This document shows positions 34,062 to 44,350 of a DNA stretch of 64,000 bases, piece by piece. Where the stretch lies: positions 310,001 through 374,000 of the forward strand of contig CBDAQO010000002.1 in NCBI GenBank assembly GCA_965199105.1. Direction: 5' to 3'. Position numbers and translations under genes: made by a program. The notes beneath the pieces are model-generated. The model worked only from the letters and a program-made list of their open reading frames with translations, did no database searches and had not been told where the DNA came from. Position 1 is the first letter of the stretch; every line of letters begins with the position of its first letter. This DNA comes from LMUY01 sp965199105 (GTDB taxonomy: Bacteria > Pseudomonadota > Alphaproteobacteria > Acetobacterales > Acetobacteraceae).

Positions 34062-35426
34062 GTGTCGCTCGCGGTCCCGCAGCAGACGGCCATGGATGGC
34101 GCGATCCGCCACCTGGTCAGCAACTACAACCCGAAGGGCAATCGGATCGGGTGGTTGATGATGTCCTCCATCCTGGTGGAGGCGTGGGACCTCTACTCGA
34201 TCGCCTTCGTGCTCGTGTTCATTCGCGAGCAATACCATCCGGGCCCGCTGCTGCTCGGCCTGGCCGCCGCCGGCACGCAGGGGGGCGCGCTGATCGGGGC
34301 GCTGCTGGGCGGCTGGCTGTCGGACCGGATCGGGCGCCGGGTCATGTTCCTCGCCACCATGGTGCTGTTCATCATCCTGGCGCTGACGCAGGCCTTCGTC
34401 ACCGACGTGGGCTGGCTGGTGGTGGTGCGGTTCGCGCTGGGCGTGCCGCTCGGGAGCGATATCTCCAACGGCTACACCTACATCATGGAGTCGATGCCCA
34501 AGGGCGACCGCGAGGTGATGGGCAATCGGTGGCAGTTCATGTTCGCCGTGGGCGAGGTGCTGACCCTGGCGGTGATCGCGGTGTTCCTTGCCGCGAACAT
34601 GAACCACGAGCTGGTCTGGCGGGTGACGCTGGGGCTGGGCGCGGTGCCGGCGCTGGTCATCCTGCTGCTGCGCCACGACCTGCCGGAGACGGCGGTTTGG
34701 CTGATCCGGCGCGGCCGGTTCCGCGAGGCCAAGCGCGTCGCCATGAGCATGTATGCCGACGACCTGCCCATGCTGCCGAACGAGGACGCCGTGGTGGAGC
34801 GGCCACGCCCGAGCGCGTTCCTGTCCGAACTGCGGCGGGACCCGGTGCGCTGGCGGGCGACCTTGTTCGGCTGGATTTCCTGCTTCTGCCAGGGCGCCGA
34901 GTTCTCCACCTTCGCCTTCTACCTGCCGGTGCTGTTCGTGACGGTGGGCGTGTCCAGCCTGCTCGGGATCGACTTGGTGACGATGGCGCTCTACGTGGTG
35001 GCCGCGGTGTCGGGCTGGGTCGGCCCGTTGCTCATACCCAAGATCGGCCAGCGCGGCATCAGCATCGCCGGGTTCGCCATCGTGCTGGTGTCGCTGCTCG
35101 CGGCGGCCTGGGCGATTTACAGCGGCAACACCGTGCTGCTGCCGTTCGTTGCCGCTGCAATGCTGTGGGGGCACTACTGGGACGCATCCAACGGCATGAC
35201 GATCGCAACCGTTGTGGCCAAGCCGCAGTATCGCGGCACGGCGGCCGGGTTCGCCTACATGTTCGTCAAGCTGCCGTCGTTCCTGGCGATCTTCCTGTTC
35301 CCGAGCGTGTTCGCCGCCATCGGGCAGGCGGGGGCGACGCTGCTGGTGGCGATCTTCCCGCTGGCGGGGCTGCTCGCCGCGCTGTTCATCCTGCCGGAGA
35401 TCTACGGGTTCGACGCCGACCACTAG
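34062..35426 (+). CDS. Major facilitator superfamily transporter
   Basis: 454 residues with about 12 membrane segments. The loop 2-3 signature GGWLSDRIGRR and the later PKGDREVMGNRWQFMF and DLPETAVWLIRRGRFREAK segments place it among the metabolite:H+ symporter or sugar-porter-like groups. Substrate cannot be read. GTG start at 34062 after CGGGGAAA. The next gene is 124 bases away and unrelated. Confidence 0.9.
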   Translation: MSLAVPQQTAMDGAIRHLVSNYNPKGNRIGWLMMSSILVEAWDLYSIAFVLVFIREQYHPGPLLLGLAAAGTQGGALIGALLGGWLSDRIGRRVMFLATMVLFIILALTQAFVTDVGWLVVVRFALGVPLGSDISNGYTYIMESMPKGDREVMGNRWQFMFAVGEVLTLAVIAVFLAANMNHELVWRVTLGLGAVPALVILLLRHDLPETAVWLIRRGRFREAKRVAMSMYADDLPMLPNEDAVVERPRPSAFLSELRRDPVRWRATLFGWISCFCQGAEFSTFAFYLPVLFVTVGVSSLLGIDLVTMALYVVAAVSGWVGPLLIPKIGQRGISIAGFAIVLVSLLAAAWAIYSGNTVLLPFVAAAMLWGHYWDASNGMTIATVVAKPQYRGTAAGFAYMFVKLPSFLAIFLFPSVFAAIGQAGATLLVAIFPLAGLLAALFILPEIYGFDADH

Positions 35427-35550
35427 CGAGCCAGCCGACGTAAATGCCACCGCTCCGGCGTCTGACAAGGGCAAACTAACTTGATGGCGGGCCGCGGCAT
35501 CGCCCCGGGCAAGCCGGCGTTGCGAAGTGCTCACCAGAAGGATGGTTACA

Positions 35551-36051
35551 ATGAGCGGCTCCAACACTGCCAAGGACGTTTACCTGACCGGCCTGCGCAA
35601 CCAGCACGCCGTCGAGACCCAGGCGATCGGCACCGTGAAGAACGAGCTGAGCCGGATGACCGCCTACCCGCAACTGCGGGCGCGGATGGAGCAGGAGCGG
35701 TCGCAGTCCACCGAGCAGGCGGCCCGGCTGGACAAGCTGCTGGCCAACCATGGCTCGAGCGCGTCGGTCGCCAAGGAGATGGCGGCGGGCACGGTGGCCA
35801 CGGTCACCGGCTTCACCCACATCGTGGCGTCGGACGAGGTGCTGAAGGACGTGCTCGCGGCGATCGGCTACAAGGCCTACGAGATCGCCTCCTACAAGAC
35901 GCTGATCACGCTGGCGCAGGCGGCCGGGGTGGAGGCGGATATTCCCACCCTCGAGCTGTCGATGAAGGAAGAGCAGGAGATGGGCGACTGGCTCGGCAGC
36001 CACCTGCCGGAGTTCGTGCAGGCCTACCTCGTGCAGCACGCGAAGGCGTGA
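35551..36051 (+). CDS. Ferritin-like DUF892 (YciE/YciF) protein
   Basis: 166 residues, all helical. AKDVYLTGLRNQHAVETQAI begins the first helix, with Glu/His residues of the di-iron ferritin-like fold recurring (EQERSQSTEQ, YEIASYKTLI, KEEQEMGDWL). YciF-type proteins are stress-linked with unknown chemistry. AGAAGGA 8 bases before ATG 35551 decides the start. Followed after 16 bases by the CinA-like gene. Confidence 0.87.
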   Translation: MSGSNTAKDVYLTGLRNQHAVETQAIGTVKNELSRMTAYPQLRARMEQERSQSTEQAARLDKLLANHGSSASVAKEMAAGTVATVTGFTHIVASDEVLKDVLAAIGYKAYEIASYKTLITLAQAAGVEADIPTLELSMKEEQEMGDWLGSHLPEFVQAYLVQHAKA

Positions 36052-36067
36052 GGCGTTCGGGCGCGCG

Positions 36068-36556
36068 ATGACGTTTGCCGCCATCGACATGGCCCGGGTA
36101 CAGCGGGTCGCGGCCCGGCTGACCGCGCGCGGGGAGACGCTGGGCGTGTCGGAATCGTCGGCGGGCGGTCTGATTTCGGCCTCTTTGCTGTCGGTGGCGG
36201 GCGCCTCGGCGTTCTTCCTCGGCGGCGGCGTGATCTACACCGGCCAGGCCCGCGAGGCCTTGCTAGGCGTCACGCCGGCGCAGTTTGCCGGCATGCGCTC
36301 CGCGACCGAGGCGGCGGCGCGGCTGCAGGCGGCGGTCGTGCGGGAGCGGCTGGGCGCCATCTGGGGCCTGGCCGAAACGGGCGCGAGCGGGCCCACCGGC
36401 AACCGCTACGGCGACGCGGCGGGGCATTGTTGCGTCGCCATCGCCGGGCCCCACCAGGACAGCCGCACGCTCGAGACCGGGTCGGCGGACCGGCTTGCCA
36501 ACATGGCTGCGTTCACCAATGCGGCGCTGGCGTTGCTCGAGGCGGCGCTCGGCTGA
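36068..36556 (+). CDS. pncC: CinA C-terminal domain protein (nicotinamide-nucleotide amidohydrolase type)
   Basis: 162 residues, equal to the stand-alone CinA C-terminal domain. GVSESSAGGLISASLLSVAG carries the catalytic Ser region, followed by FLGGGVIYTGQARE and GLAETGASGPTGNRYGD. Such enzymes deamidate NMN to nicotinate mononucleotide. The usual CESCTGG form is ESSAGG here, so one or two substitutions exist in the active-site loop and activity is not certain. Confidence 0.82.
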   Translation: MTFAAIDMARVQRVAARLTARGETLGVSESSAGGLISASLLSVAGASAFFLGGGVIYTGQAREALLGVTPAQFAGMRSATEAAARLQAAVVRERLGAIWGLAETGASGPTGNRYGDAAGHCCVAIAGPHQDSRTLETGSADRLANMAAFTNAALALLEAALG

Positions 36557-36562
36557 GGCGGG

Positions 36563-38014
36563 TCAGAATTGGGCATGCAGTCGGGCACCGAGGAAGCTGA
36601 CCGGCCCCCGGTCGCGGTTGTAGGCGGGGTTGTTCACGAACTGGTAGTCGGGGGTGAGGTTGACGCCCTTGATCACTTGCGCGCTGTAGAACAGCTCGAT
36701 CACCCCCTCGCGCCCGGAATTGGTCAACCGGCCATCACCGATCAGCAGGCCCACGCCGCCGGCGTTCAGGTAGTCCTTGTAGTGGCGGGAGATGCCGTTG
36801 GAGACGAAGCCGAGCCCGACCGTGTCGTCCGGGCGGTCCCAGCGTTTGCCCGCCAGCGACAGCCCGACCGAAACGGTGTTGTCGATGTCGGTGAACGAGG
36901 TGATCGAGCTGGTGCCGTCGGCGTCTCCGGCGCGGGCGAAGACCCCGAGGTCGTCGGTGACCGCCTGTTCGAGGTTGATGCTAACCCCGCCCTTGTTGCG
37001 GTAGCGCAGCACGTTCAGCACGCTGGGCGCGGTGCCGGTGGCACGGGCGAGTGCCACCGCCTGGGCGAAACTGCCGAACAGGCCGCGCGAGAGGAACCCG
37101 GCTAGCTTCACCTTGCCGTCCTTGCCGAACAGGGTGTGGCGCTCTTCCGCCTCGGCAACGTACTGCACTTGGTGGAAGATGTGCGGGTCGAGATACTCGG
37201 CGCCGGGCTTAGTCGGCAGGTCGAACGCGCCGGCGCGGAGGGTCCACCAGTCCTGGTACCATTCGGCGGATGCACCGTAGCTGAAGCCCCAGGCGTCCCC
37301 GGCCTGGTCGAACGACCCGGCGTCGATTAGCGACCAGTTGAGGAAGTCGTTACGTGGGTCGTGGGCGTATTTGTTGGTGTCGAACACGTCGAAGCTGGAG
37401 AACTTGCCGGCCGTGACGACGATGCGGTTGGCGGTTTGCGCGCCGCCGAGCTGGTTGAGGTCAGGGTCGACGCCCTGCACCTCGCCGCCGAGGTCGACGG
37501 TCTGGCGCAGGAACAGCCGCTGCAAGCGGACATAGGGCACCGCCGAGCCGAGCTTGTAGGCCTCGGCGCTGGGGTAGCCGGCGACGCCGAAGGTGTTGCT
37601 GGGGCCGAAGCCCTGGTCCACCTCCGGGTTGAGCCAGATCTCGGCACCCTGCCACGGCCGCACGCCGCCATAGAGGGTCACGTCCCAGGTTTCGTCGCCG
37701 CGGCTGCCCGGGTCCAGGCTCTGCGGCCCGCGATAGGCCGAGGCGAACCCGGGGTGGTAGATGTCGGTGAAGGTGGATTGGCCGTGGATCGCCCAATTCT
37801 GCGTGACGGGTGGCGCGGCGGCGGCGCTCGGGGACGCTGTGGACGTATCGGGCTGCGGCACGGTGCTTTGGTCCGGCTGCGCTTGGCCGCTTTCGGGCGT
37901 GACGGCTGGCGCGGCGGCTTGGGCCATGTGCGTCAGGCTGGCGAGCAGGAGCGCTGCCAAGGCGCGGCTTGGCCAGGCAGACGGTGAGATCGTGGCCGCA
38001 GTAGTAGAGTTCAT
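36563..38014 (-). CDS. Carbohydrate porin, OprB family
   Basis: 483 residues. Signal peptide with hydrophobic RALAALLLASLTHMAQA ending at about residue 31. The mature part has alternating beta-strand pattern, ends in Phe (LGARLHAQF) as outer membrane barrels do, and contains OprB-type segments such as EIWLNPEVDQGFG and GVAGYPSAEAYKLG. It should allow sugar-like solutes across the outer membrane. The start ATG 38014 gives a clean signal; the frame extends further but looks non-coding. Confidence 0.88.
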   Translation of the reverse strand: MNSTTAATISPSAWPSRALAALLLASLTHMAQAAAPAVTPESGQAQPDQSTVPQPDTSTASPSAAAAPPVTQNWAIHGQSTFTDIYHPGFASAYRGPQSLDPGSRGDETWDVTLYGGVRPWQGAEIWLNPEVDQGFGPSNTFGVAGYPSAEAYKLGSAVPYVRLQRLFLRQTVDLGGEVQGVDPDLNQLGGAQTANRIVVTAGKFSSFDVFDTNKYAHDPRNDFLNWSLIDAGSFDQAGDAWGFSYGASAEWYQDWWTLRAGAFDLPTKPGAEYLDPHIFHQVQYVAEAEERHTLFGKDGKVKLAGFLSRGLFGSFAQAVALARATGTAPSVLNVLRYRNKGGVSINLEQAVTDDLGVFARAGDADGTSSITSFTDIDNTVSVGLSLAGKRWDRPDDTVGLGFVSNGISRHYKDYLNAGGVGLLIGDGRLTNSGREGVIELFYSAQVIKGVNLTPDYQFVNNPAYNRDRGPVSFLGARLHAQF

Positions 38015-38023
38015 GCCACGGGT

Positions 38024-38058
38024 TGTAGCGTTGGCTACACCTTGGTCAAGACGCTTGA
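38024..38058. promoter_or_regulatory. Inverted repeats upstream of the porin
   Basis: TGTAGC-GTTG-GCTACA (38024-38039) and TCAAG-ACG-CTTGA (38046-38058) are two perfect inverted repeats within 45 bases of the porin start, in the 153-base gap to the divergent hydrolase gene. Positions suit repressor sites or a 5' leader hairpin; no regulator is adjacent. Confidence 0.4.
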
Positions 38059-38167
38059 TCCACGGGTTGGAGCCTGGGACGCTCAGGGCTGGGCAACCAA
38101 GAGCATTGTCACACAACGGTCAGCCGACTGACACCGAGCCGATGCCACGCCGTGCTACCGCCGCGCC

Positions 38168-39715
38168 ATGAAACGCAACGTGTTGCTCGTCGTCGTCGAC
38201 CAATGGCGCGCCGACCATCTGCCCCATGTGCAACGCGCCGACGGAGCCACCCCGGTGCTGCGGACGCCCAACCTGGACCGGCTCTGCGCCGAGGGCACTA
38301 CCTTCCGCAACCACGTGACCACCACGGTGCCGTGCGGCCCGGCGCGCGCCAGCCTGCTGACCGGGCTGTATCAGATGAACCACCGGGCCTGCCAGAACAC
38401 CATCCCACTGGACGCGCGGCACGACACCTTGCCACGGGCGCTGCGCCGGGCCGGATACGAGCCGGCGCTGGTGGGCTACACCACCACCGCGCCCGACCCG
38501 CGCACCACCGGGCCTGCCGACCCGCGTTTCACCCAGCTCGGCGACATGATGGAAGGCTGGCGCGCGGTGGGCGAGTTCGGCCCAGGCCACGACGCCTATT
38601 TCGGCTGGCTGGCGCAACAGGGCTTCACGCTGCCGCCCAACCGCGAGGACATCTGGCTGCCCGAAGGAGCGGACGCGGTGCCCGGCGCCACCGACCGCCC
38701 GGCGCGCATTCCCAGGGAGCTGTCGGACTCGGCCTACTTCACCGAACGTGCGCTGACCTACCTCAAGGGCCGCGACGGCAAGCCGTTCTTCCTGCATCTG
38801 GGCTACTACCGCCCACACCCGCCGTTCGTCGCCAGCGCGCCGTACCACGCGATGTATCGCCCGGCGGACATGGCGGCCCCGGTCCGCGCCAGCAGCGCCG
38901 TGGCCGAGGCGCAGCAGCATCCGTTGCTGCGGTTCTACCTGGAAAACTCGGCCAATCGCGGCTTCTTCCAGGGCGCAGAGGGCATGGTGGCCGACCTCGA
39001 CGAGGCGGCGATCCGGCAGATGCGCGCGACCTATTGCGGCATGATGACCGAGATCGACGACCAGCTCGGCCGCGTGATGGCTTGGCTGGACGAAAGCGGC
39101 CAGTGGGACGACACGCTGGTGGTGTTCACCTCGGACCACGGCGAGCAACTGGGCGACCACCATCTGCTGGGTAAAGTCGGCTACTTCGACGAGAGCTTCC
39201 GCATCCCGCTGGTGATCAAGGCGCCCGGCAAGGCGCCCCAGGCGGGTGGCACGATCGTGGCGGCGCTGACCGAGAGCATCGACCTGATGCCCACCCTGTT
39301 GGAGTGGCTCGGCGCGCCGGTGCCGAGTGCGGTCGACGGCCGCAGCCTGCTGCCGTTCCTGCAAGGGCAGGCGCCAACGGGTTGGCGCACCGAGCTGCAC
39401 TACGAATACGACTTCCGCGACATCCACTACTCCCGCGCCGAGACCGCGCTCGGCCTGGGGATGGAGGATGCCAGCCTCTGCGTGGTGCAGGACGCGCGCT
39501 ACAAATACGTCCATTTCGCCGCCCTGCCGCCGCTGTTCTTCGACCTGCAGGCCGACCCGCACCAATTCATTAACCTCGCCGAGGACCCGGCCCACGCCGC
39601 CCAAGTGCGCGACTACGCCCAGCGCGCGCTGTCCTGGCGGCTGCAGCACGCCGACCGCACCCTGACGCACTACCGCACCACGCCGGACGGGCTCGAAACC
39701 CGCACCAGGAGCTAG
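38168..39715 (+). CDS. pehA: Phosphonate monoester hydrolase / sulfatase family (PMH)
   Basis: 515 residues of the alkaline phosphatase superfamily. The signature VPCGPARAS has C56, which is converted to formylglycine in this family. DQWRAD at the N-terminus and TSDHGEQLGDHHLLGK carry metal ligands. Long stretches (LLTGLYQMNHRACQNTIPLD, LHLGYYRPHPPFVASAPYHA, YKYVHFAALPPLFFDL) match what I remember of Rhizobium and Burkholderia phosphonate monoester hydrolases. These enzymes also take phosphodiesters and sulfate esters. First gene of a cassette with an ABC transporter, two bases before the binding protein gene. Confidence 0.92.
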   Translation: MKRNVLLVVVDQWRADHLPHVQRADGATPVLRTPNLDRLCAEGTTFRNHVTTTVPCGPARASLLTGLYQMNHRACQNTIPLDARHDTLPRALRRAGYEPALVGYTTTAPDPRTTGPADPRFTQLGDMMEGWRAVGEFGPGHDAYFGWLAQQGFTLPPNREDIWLPEGADAVPGATDRPARIPRELSDSAYFTERALTYLKGRDGKPFFLHLGYYRPHPPFVASAPYHAMYRPADMAAPVRASSAVAEAQQHPLLRFYLENSANRGFFQGAEGMVADLDEAAIRQMRATYCGMMTEIDDQLGRVMAWLDESGQWDDTLVVFTSDHGEQLGDHHLLGKVGYFDESFRIPLVIKAPGKAPQAGGTIVAALTESIDLMPTLLEWLGAPVPSAVDGRSLLPFLQGQAPTGWRTELHYEYDFRDIHYSRAETALGLGMEDASLCVVQDARYKYVHFAALPPLFFDLQADPHQFINLAEDPAHAAQVRDYAQRALSWRLQHADRTLTHYRTTPDGLETRTRS

Positions 39716-39717
39716 CC

Positions 39718-41343
39718 ATGCTGACTGTGCCGCGCCGTTCGCTGCTGGGGGGCACGGCCGCTTCGGTGGCACTGCCCCGTTTCGCCGTCGCCCAGGCCGA
39801 TACCCGCCCGACCGTGACCGTCGCGGTGCAGACGATCAGCACCAGCAACACGCTGGACGATCTGCGCGAGCAGTCCAACGTCGGCACCCGGCTGTCGGCG
39901 TTCTACGTCGAGCGGCTGATCGGGCTGAACTACCAGGGCCAGCTCGAGATGGTGCCCGGGCTCGCCACCAGTTGGCGCCGCATCTCGGACAGCGTGGTGG
40001 AGCTGGCGTTGCGGCAGGGCGTGCTGATGCACAACGGCGACGAGTTCACCGCCGCCGACGTCGTCACCAGCTTCGGGCCGGGCCGCATGTTTGGCGACAC
40101 CCACCCGAGCGCCCAGGGCAAGACGCTGCCATTCTCGGATGCGGCGATGACCACCGCCCGCACCAAGGACCTGCCGGCCGAAATCCCGCCGGTCGGGCGC
40201 CGCCTATGGCCGGCCTTGGACCACATCGAGGCGGTCGACAGATACACCGTGCGCTTCGTCAACGCGACGCCGGACGTGACGATGGAAGGCCGTATGTCAG
40301 CCACCGGCAGCGGCATCATCAGCCACCGGGCGTTCGAGCAGGCGCCGAGCTGGCTGGACTACGCCCGCGCACCGGTCGGCACCGGGCCGTACAAAATCCG
40401 CGAGTTCCGCCCCAACGTCTCGCTCATCATGGACGCGCATGACGGCTACTGGGGTGGGCGCCCGCCGATCAGGACGCTGCGGGTGGTGGAGGTGCCGGAG
40501 GTGACGGCGCGCATCAACGGCCTGCTCACCGGCGAATACCAGTTCGCCTGCGACGTGCCGCCCGACCAGATCGCGGCCATCGAGGGCCATGCCGGATTCG
40601 AGGTGCAGGGCGGCACCATCCCCAACATCCGCCTGACCACGTTCGACAAGCACCACCCGACCCTGCAGGACCCGCGGGTGCGGCTGGCGATGGCGCACGC
40701 GATTGACCGCAAGACCATCGTCGACAGCCTGTGGGACGGCCGCACGGTGGTGCCGGCGGGGCTGCAATGGCCGTTCTACGGGCCGATGTTCGTGCAAGGC
40801 TGGACGGTGCCGGAGTATGACGTGGCCACCGCACGCGGCTTGCTGAAGCAGGCCGGCTACAAGGGCGACCCGGTCCCCTACCGCCTGCTCAACAACTACT
40901 ACACCAACCAGGTCGCCAACGGGCAAATCCTGGTGGAGATGTGGCGCCAGGCTGGGCTGAACGTCGAGATCGGCATGAAGGAGAACTGGAGCCAGGTGCT
41001 GGAGCGCACGCCGGGCCGGGCGGTGCGCGACTGGTCCAACTCGGCGCCGTTCAACGACCCAGTGTCCTCCATCGTGGCGCAGCACGGCCCCAACGGCGAG
41101 CAGCAGCAGAACGGCGAATGGAGCAACGCCGAGATGAACACGCTGTCCTACGAGCTGGAGACCAGCACCGACCGGCCGCGGCGGCACGCGATTTTTGCCC
41201 GCATGCTGGAAATCTGCGAGCGGGAGGATCCGGCTTACACCGTGCTGCACCAGAACGCGGTGTTCACCGGCAAGCCGAAGTCGATCCGGTGGAAAGCCGC
41301 GCCGTCGTTCGCGATGGATTTCCGGGCGACAAATTGGGGCTGA
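39718..41343 (+). CDS. ABC transporter substrate-binding protein (family 5)
   Basis: 541 residues, periplasmic. N-terminus PRRSLLGGTAASVALPRFAVAQA is a twin-arginine-type signal. Body is a class C oligopeptide/nickel-type binding protein: GLATSWRRISDSVVELALRQ, LMHNGDEFTAADVV, VGTGPYKI, and RLAMAHAIDRKTIV. It starts two bases after the phosphonate hydrolase stop and is followed by its ATPases, so the ligand is probably related to that enzyme's substrate. Confidence 0.93.
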   Translation: MLTVPRRSLLGGTAASVALPRFAVAQADTRPTVTVAVQTISTSNTLDDLREQSNVGTRLSAFYVERLIGLNYQGQLEMVPGLATSWRRISDSVVELALRQGVLMHNGDEFTAADVVTSFGPGRMFGDTHPSAQGKTLPFSDAAMTTARTKDLPAEIPPVGRRLWPALDHIEAVDRYTVRFVNATPDVTMEGRMSATGSGIISHRAFEQAPSWLDYARAPVGTGPYKIREFRPNVSLIMDAHDGYWGGRPPIRTLRVVEVPEVTARINGLLTGEYQFACDVPPDQIAAIEGHAGFEVQGGTIPNIRLTTFDKHHPTLQDPRVRLAMAHAIDRKTIVDSLWDGRTVVPAGLQWPFYGPMFVQGWTVPEYDVATARGLLKQAGYKGDPVPYRLLNNYYTNQVANGQILVEMWRQAGLNVEIGMKENWSQVLERTPGRAVRDWSNSAPFNDPVSSIVAQHGPNGEQQQNGEWSNAEMNTLSYELETSTDRPRRHAIFARMLEICEREDPAYTVLHQNAVFTGKPKSIRWKAAPSFAMDFRATNWG

Positions 41344-41359
41344 CCGGCGGACGCGCCCG

Positions 41360-42306
41360 ATGACGCCCCCGCCTTTGGTGGCCATCCGGCGCCTGACGGT
41401 CGCGTTCCGCGGCGTGCTGGCGCTGTACGGCATCGACCTCGCCGTGGGCGCGGGGGAGAGCCTGGGACTGGTGGGCGAGTCGGGCTGCGGCAAGTCCGTC
41501 ACCTGGCTCGCCGCACTCGGGCTGCTGCCGCGCTCGGCCGTGGTGGGCGGCAGCGTGACGTTGGACGGAGAGGAGCTGCTGGGCGCCGCGCCGGCTGCGC
41601 TGGACCGGGTGCGCGGCGGGCGCATCGCAATGATCTTCCAGGACCCGGCGAGCGCGCTCAACCCGGTGCACCGGATTGGCCGGCAGGTGGCCGAAGCGGT
41701 GCGGCTGCATTGCGGCCTCTCCGGCCAGGCGGCGCGGGCGGAGGCGTTGCGCCTGCTGGACCAGGTGGGCATCCCGGCCGCGCGCGCCCGCATGGACGCC
41801 TATCCGCACGAGATGTCGGGCGGGCAGAACCAGCGCGTGATGATCGCCGCCGCCTTGGCCGGGCGCCCTGCCCTGCTGATCGCCGACGAGCCGACCACCG
41901 CGCTGGACGTGACCATCCAGGCGCAAATCCTGGACCTGCTGCAGCGCTTGCGGAGCGAAACCGGGATGGCGCTGGTGCTGATCAGCCATGACCTCGGCGT
42001 GGTGGCCGACCTGTGCGACCGGGTTTGCGTGATGTACGCCGGGCGCATTGTGGAGGCGGCGGCGGCCCCAGCGCTGTTCGCCCGGCCGGCGCACCCCTAT
42101 GCGTCCAGCCTGCTGGAGGCGTTGCCGCCGCTGACCGGCCCGCGCCGCCGGCTGCGCGCGATCCCGGGGCGGGTCCCGGAGCCGTGGGCGATGCCGCCGG
42201 GCTGCGCTTTTGCCCCGCGCTGCGAGCGCCGGCTGGCGGCGTGCGACGAGGCGGTGCCGGCGCTGGCGGCGGTGGCGCCGGGCCATCACGCGGCGTGCAT
42301 CCGGGC

Positions 42307-42310
<4 letters not shown>
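41360..42310 (+). CDS. ABC transporter ATP-binding protein (DppD/OppD type)
   Basis: 316 residues. Walker A GESGCGKS, Q-loop FQDPASALNP, signature SGGQNQRV, Walker B LLIADEPTTALD, and the switch His in LISHDLG. The C-terminal oligopeptide-transporter extension with cysteines (CAFAPRCERRLAAC) is present. ATG at 41360 follows the binding protein by 16 bases and it overlaps the next ATPase by 4 bases. Confidence 0.94.
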
Positions 42311-43287
<977 letters not shown>

Positions 43288-43315
43288 CCGGCGTGGCCCT
43301 ATCGCCGCGCGCGGC

Positions 43316-43421
43316 CTAGACCATGATCTCTTCGATCATGCTCTGCTTGACTGAGAAAAGAGCAGCTTTATACGAGCCTTCAAATCGCGAAGCGACTCCG
43401 ATTGCTCGGATGCTGCTCTAG
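43316..43421 (-). repeat. 106-bp CTAG-bounded element, copy B
   Basis: Near-identical reverse-orientation copy of the element at 22586-22691, with the same two hairpins. It lies inside the ABC transporter operon. Its right-hand CTAG ends with the G of the GTG start codon of the first permease, so the permease has an element-derived leader and no good native Shine-Dalgarno sequence. Confidence 0.88.
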
Positions 43422-44350
43422 TGCTGCGCTTCGTCGCCTTGCGGCTGGGCCGGGCGCTGCTCACCGTGCTGCTGGTGGTGACGTTCGCCTTCGTCGTGCT
43501 GCGCCTGTCCGGCGACCCGGCGCTGCTGATCCTGTCGCCCGACGCGCCGCCGGCCGCCATCGCCGCGTTCCGCCATGAGTGGGGCTTGGACCAGCCGATC
43601 TGGGTGCAATACCTGCGCTACTTCGTGGCGATCGGGCACGGTGACCTCGGCCAATCCATGCGCGACGGCCGCCCCGCGATCCAACTGGTGCTGGAGCGCA
43701 TCCCCGCGACGCTGGCGCTGACGCTGCCGGCGCTGCTGCTGAAGCTCGCGTTGGGCATCCCGGCCGGGATCTATGCGGCGCTGCATCGCAAGACCGCCAT
43801 CGACCGCGGCGTGATGGCGATAGCGACGGTGGGGTTCACCGTGCCGTCCTTCGTGCTGGGCCTGGTGCTGGTGCTGGTGTTCGCGGTGCAATTGCGTTGG
43901 CTGCCTTCCGGCGGGCAGGAGGGCTGGCGCAGCGCGGTGCTGCCGGTGCTGACGTTGGGGCTGGGCGGTGCGGCGGTGCTGGCGCGGTTCACCCGCTCGG
44001 CGATGCTGGAGGTGTTAGGCCAGCCCTACATCCGAACCGCCAGCGCGCGCGGCGTGCCCTGGGCGGCGGTGGTGCGGCGGCATGCGCTGCCCAACGCCGC
44101 CATCCCCACCGTCACCATCGTCGGCTTCATGGTCGGCAGCCTGATCGCGGGGGCGGTGGTGGTGGAAAGCGTGTTCAGTTGGCCCGGCGTGGGCCGGTTG
44201 CTGGTGCTGGCCGTGTCCAACCGCGACCTGGGCGTGGTGCAATGCATCCTGCTGCTGGTGGCCACCACCATGGTTTGCGCCAACGTGCTGGTGGACGTGC
44301 TCTACGGCGTGCTGGACCCGCGGCTGCGCGCGCCGGTGCGGGCCGGCTGA
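43421..44350 (+). CDS. ABC transporter permease (DppB type)
   Basis: 309 residues with about six membrane helices. The N-terminus LRFVALRLGRALLTVLLVVT is the usual DppB start. Permease motif EAA-like loop RTASARGVPWAAVVRRHALPNA is present, followed by VVESVFSWPGVGRLL. GTG start at 43421 shares its G with repeat copy B. Overlaps the next permease by one base. Confidence 0.93.
   Translation: MLRFVALRLGRALLTVLLVVTFAFVVLRLSGDPALLILSPDAPPAAIAAFRHEWGLDQPIWVQYLRYFVAIGHGDLGQSMRDGRPAIQLVLERIPATLALTLPALLLKLALGIPAGIYAALHRKTAIDRGVMAIATVGFTVPSFVLGLVLVLVFAVQLRWLPSGGQEGWRSAVLPVLTLGLGGAAVLARFTRSAMLEVLGQPYIRTASARGVPWAAVVRRHALPNAAIPTVTIVGFMVGSLIAGAVVVESVFSWPGVGRLLVLAVSNRDLGVVQCILLLVATTMVCANVLVDVLYGVLDPRLRAPVRAG

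Noticed and set aside
36068..36556. Full-length CinA
   Set aside because: Only the C-terminal amidase domain is present and a ribosome-site-proximal ATG begins it, so it is a stand-alone PncC-type protein rather than a truncated CinA.
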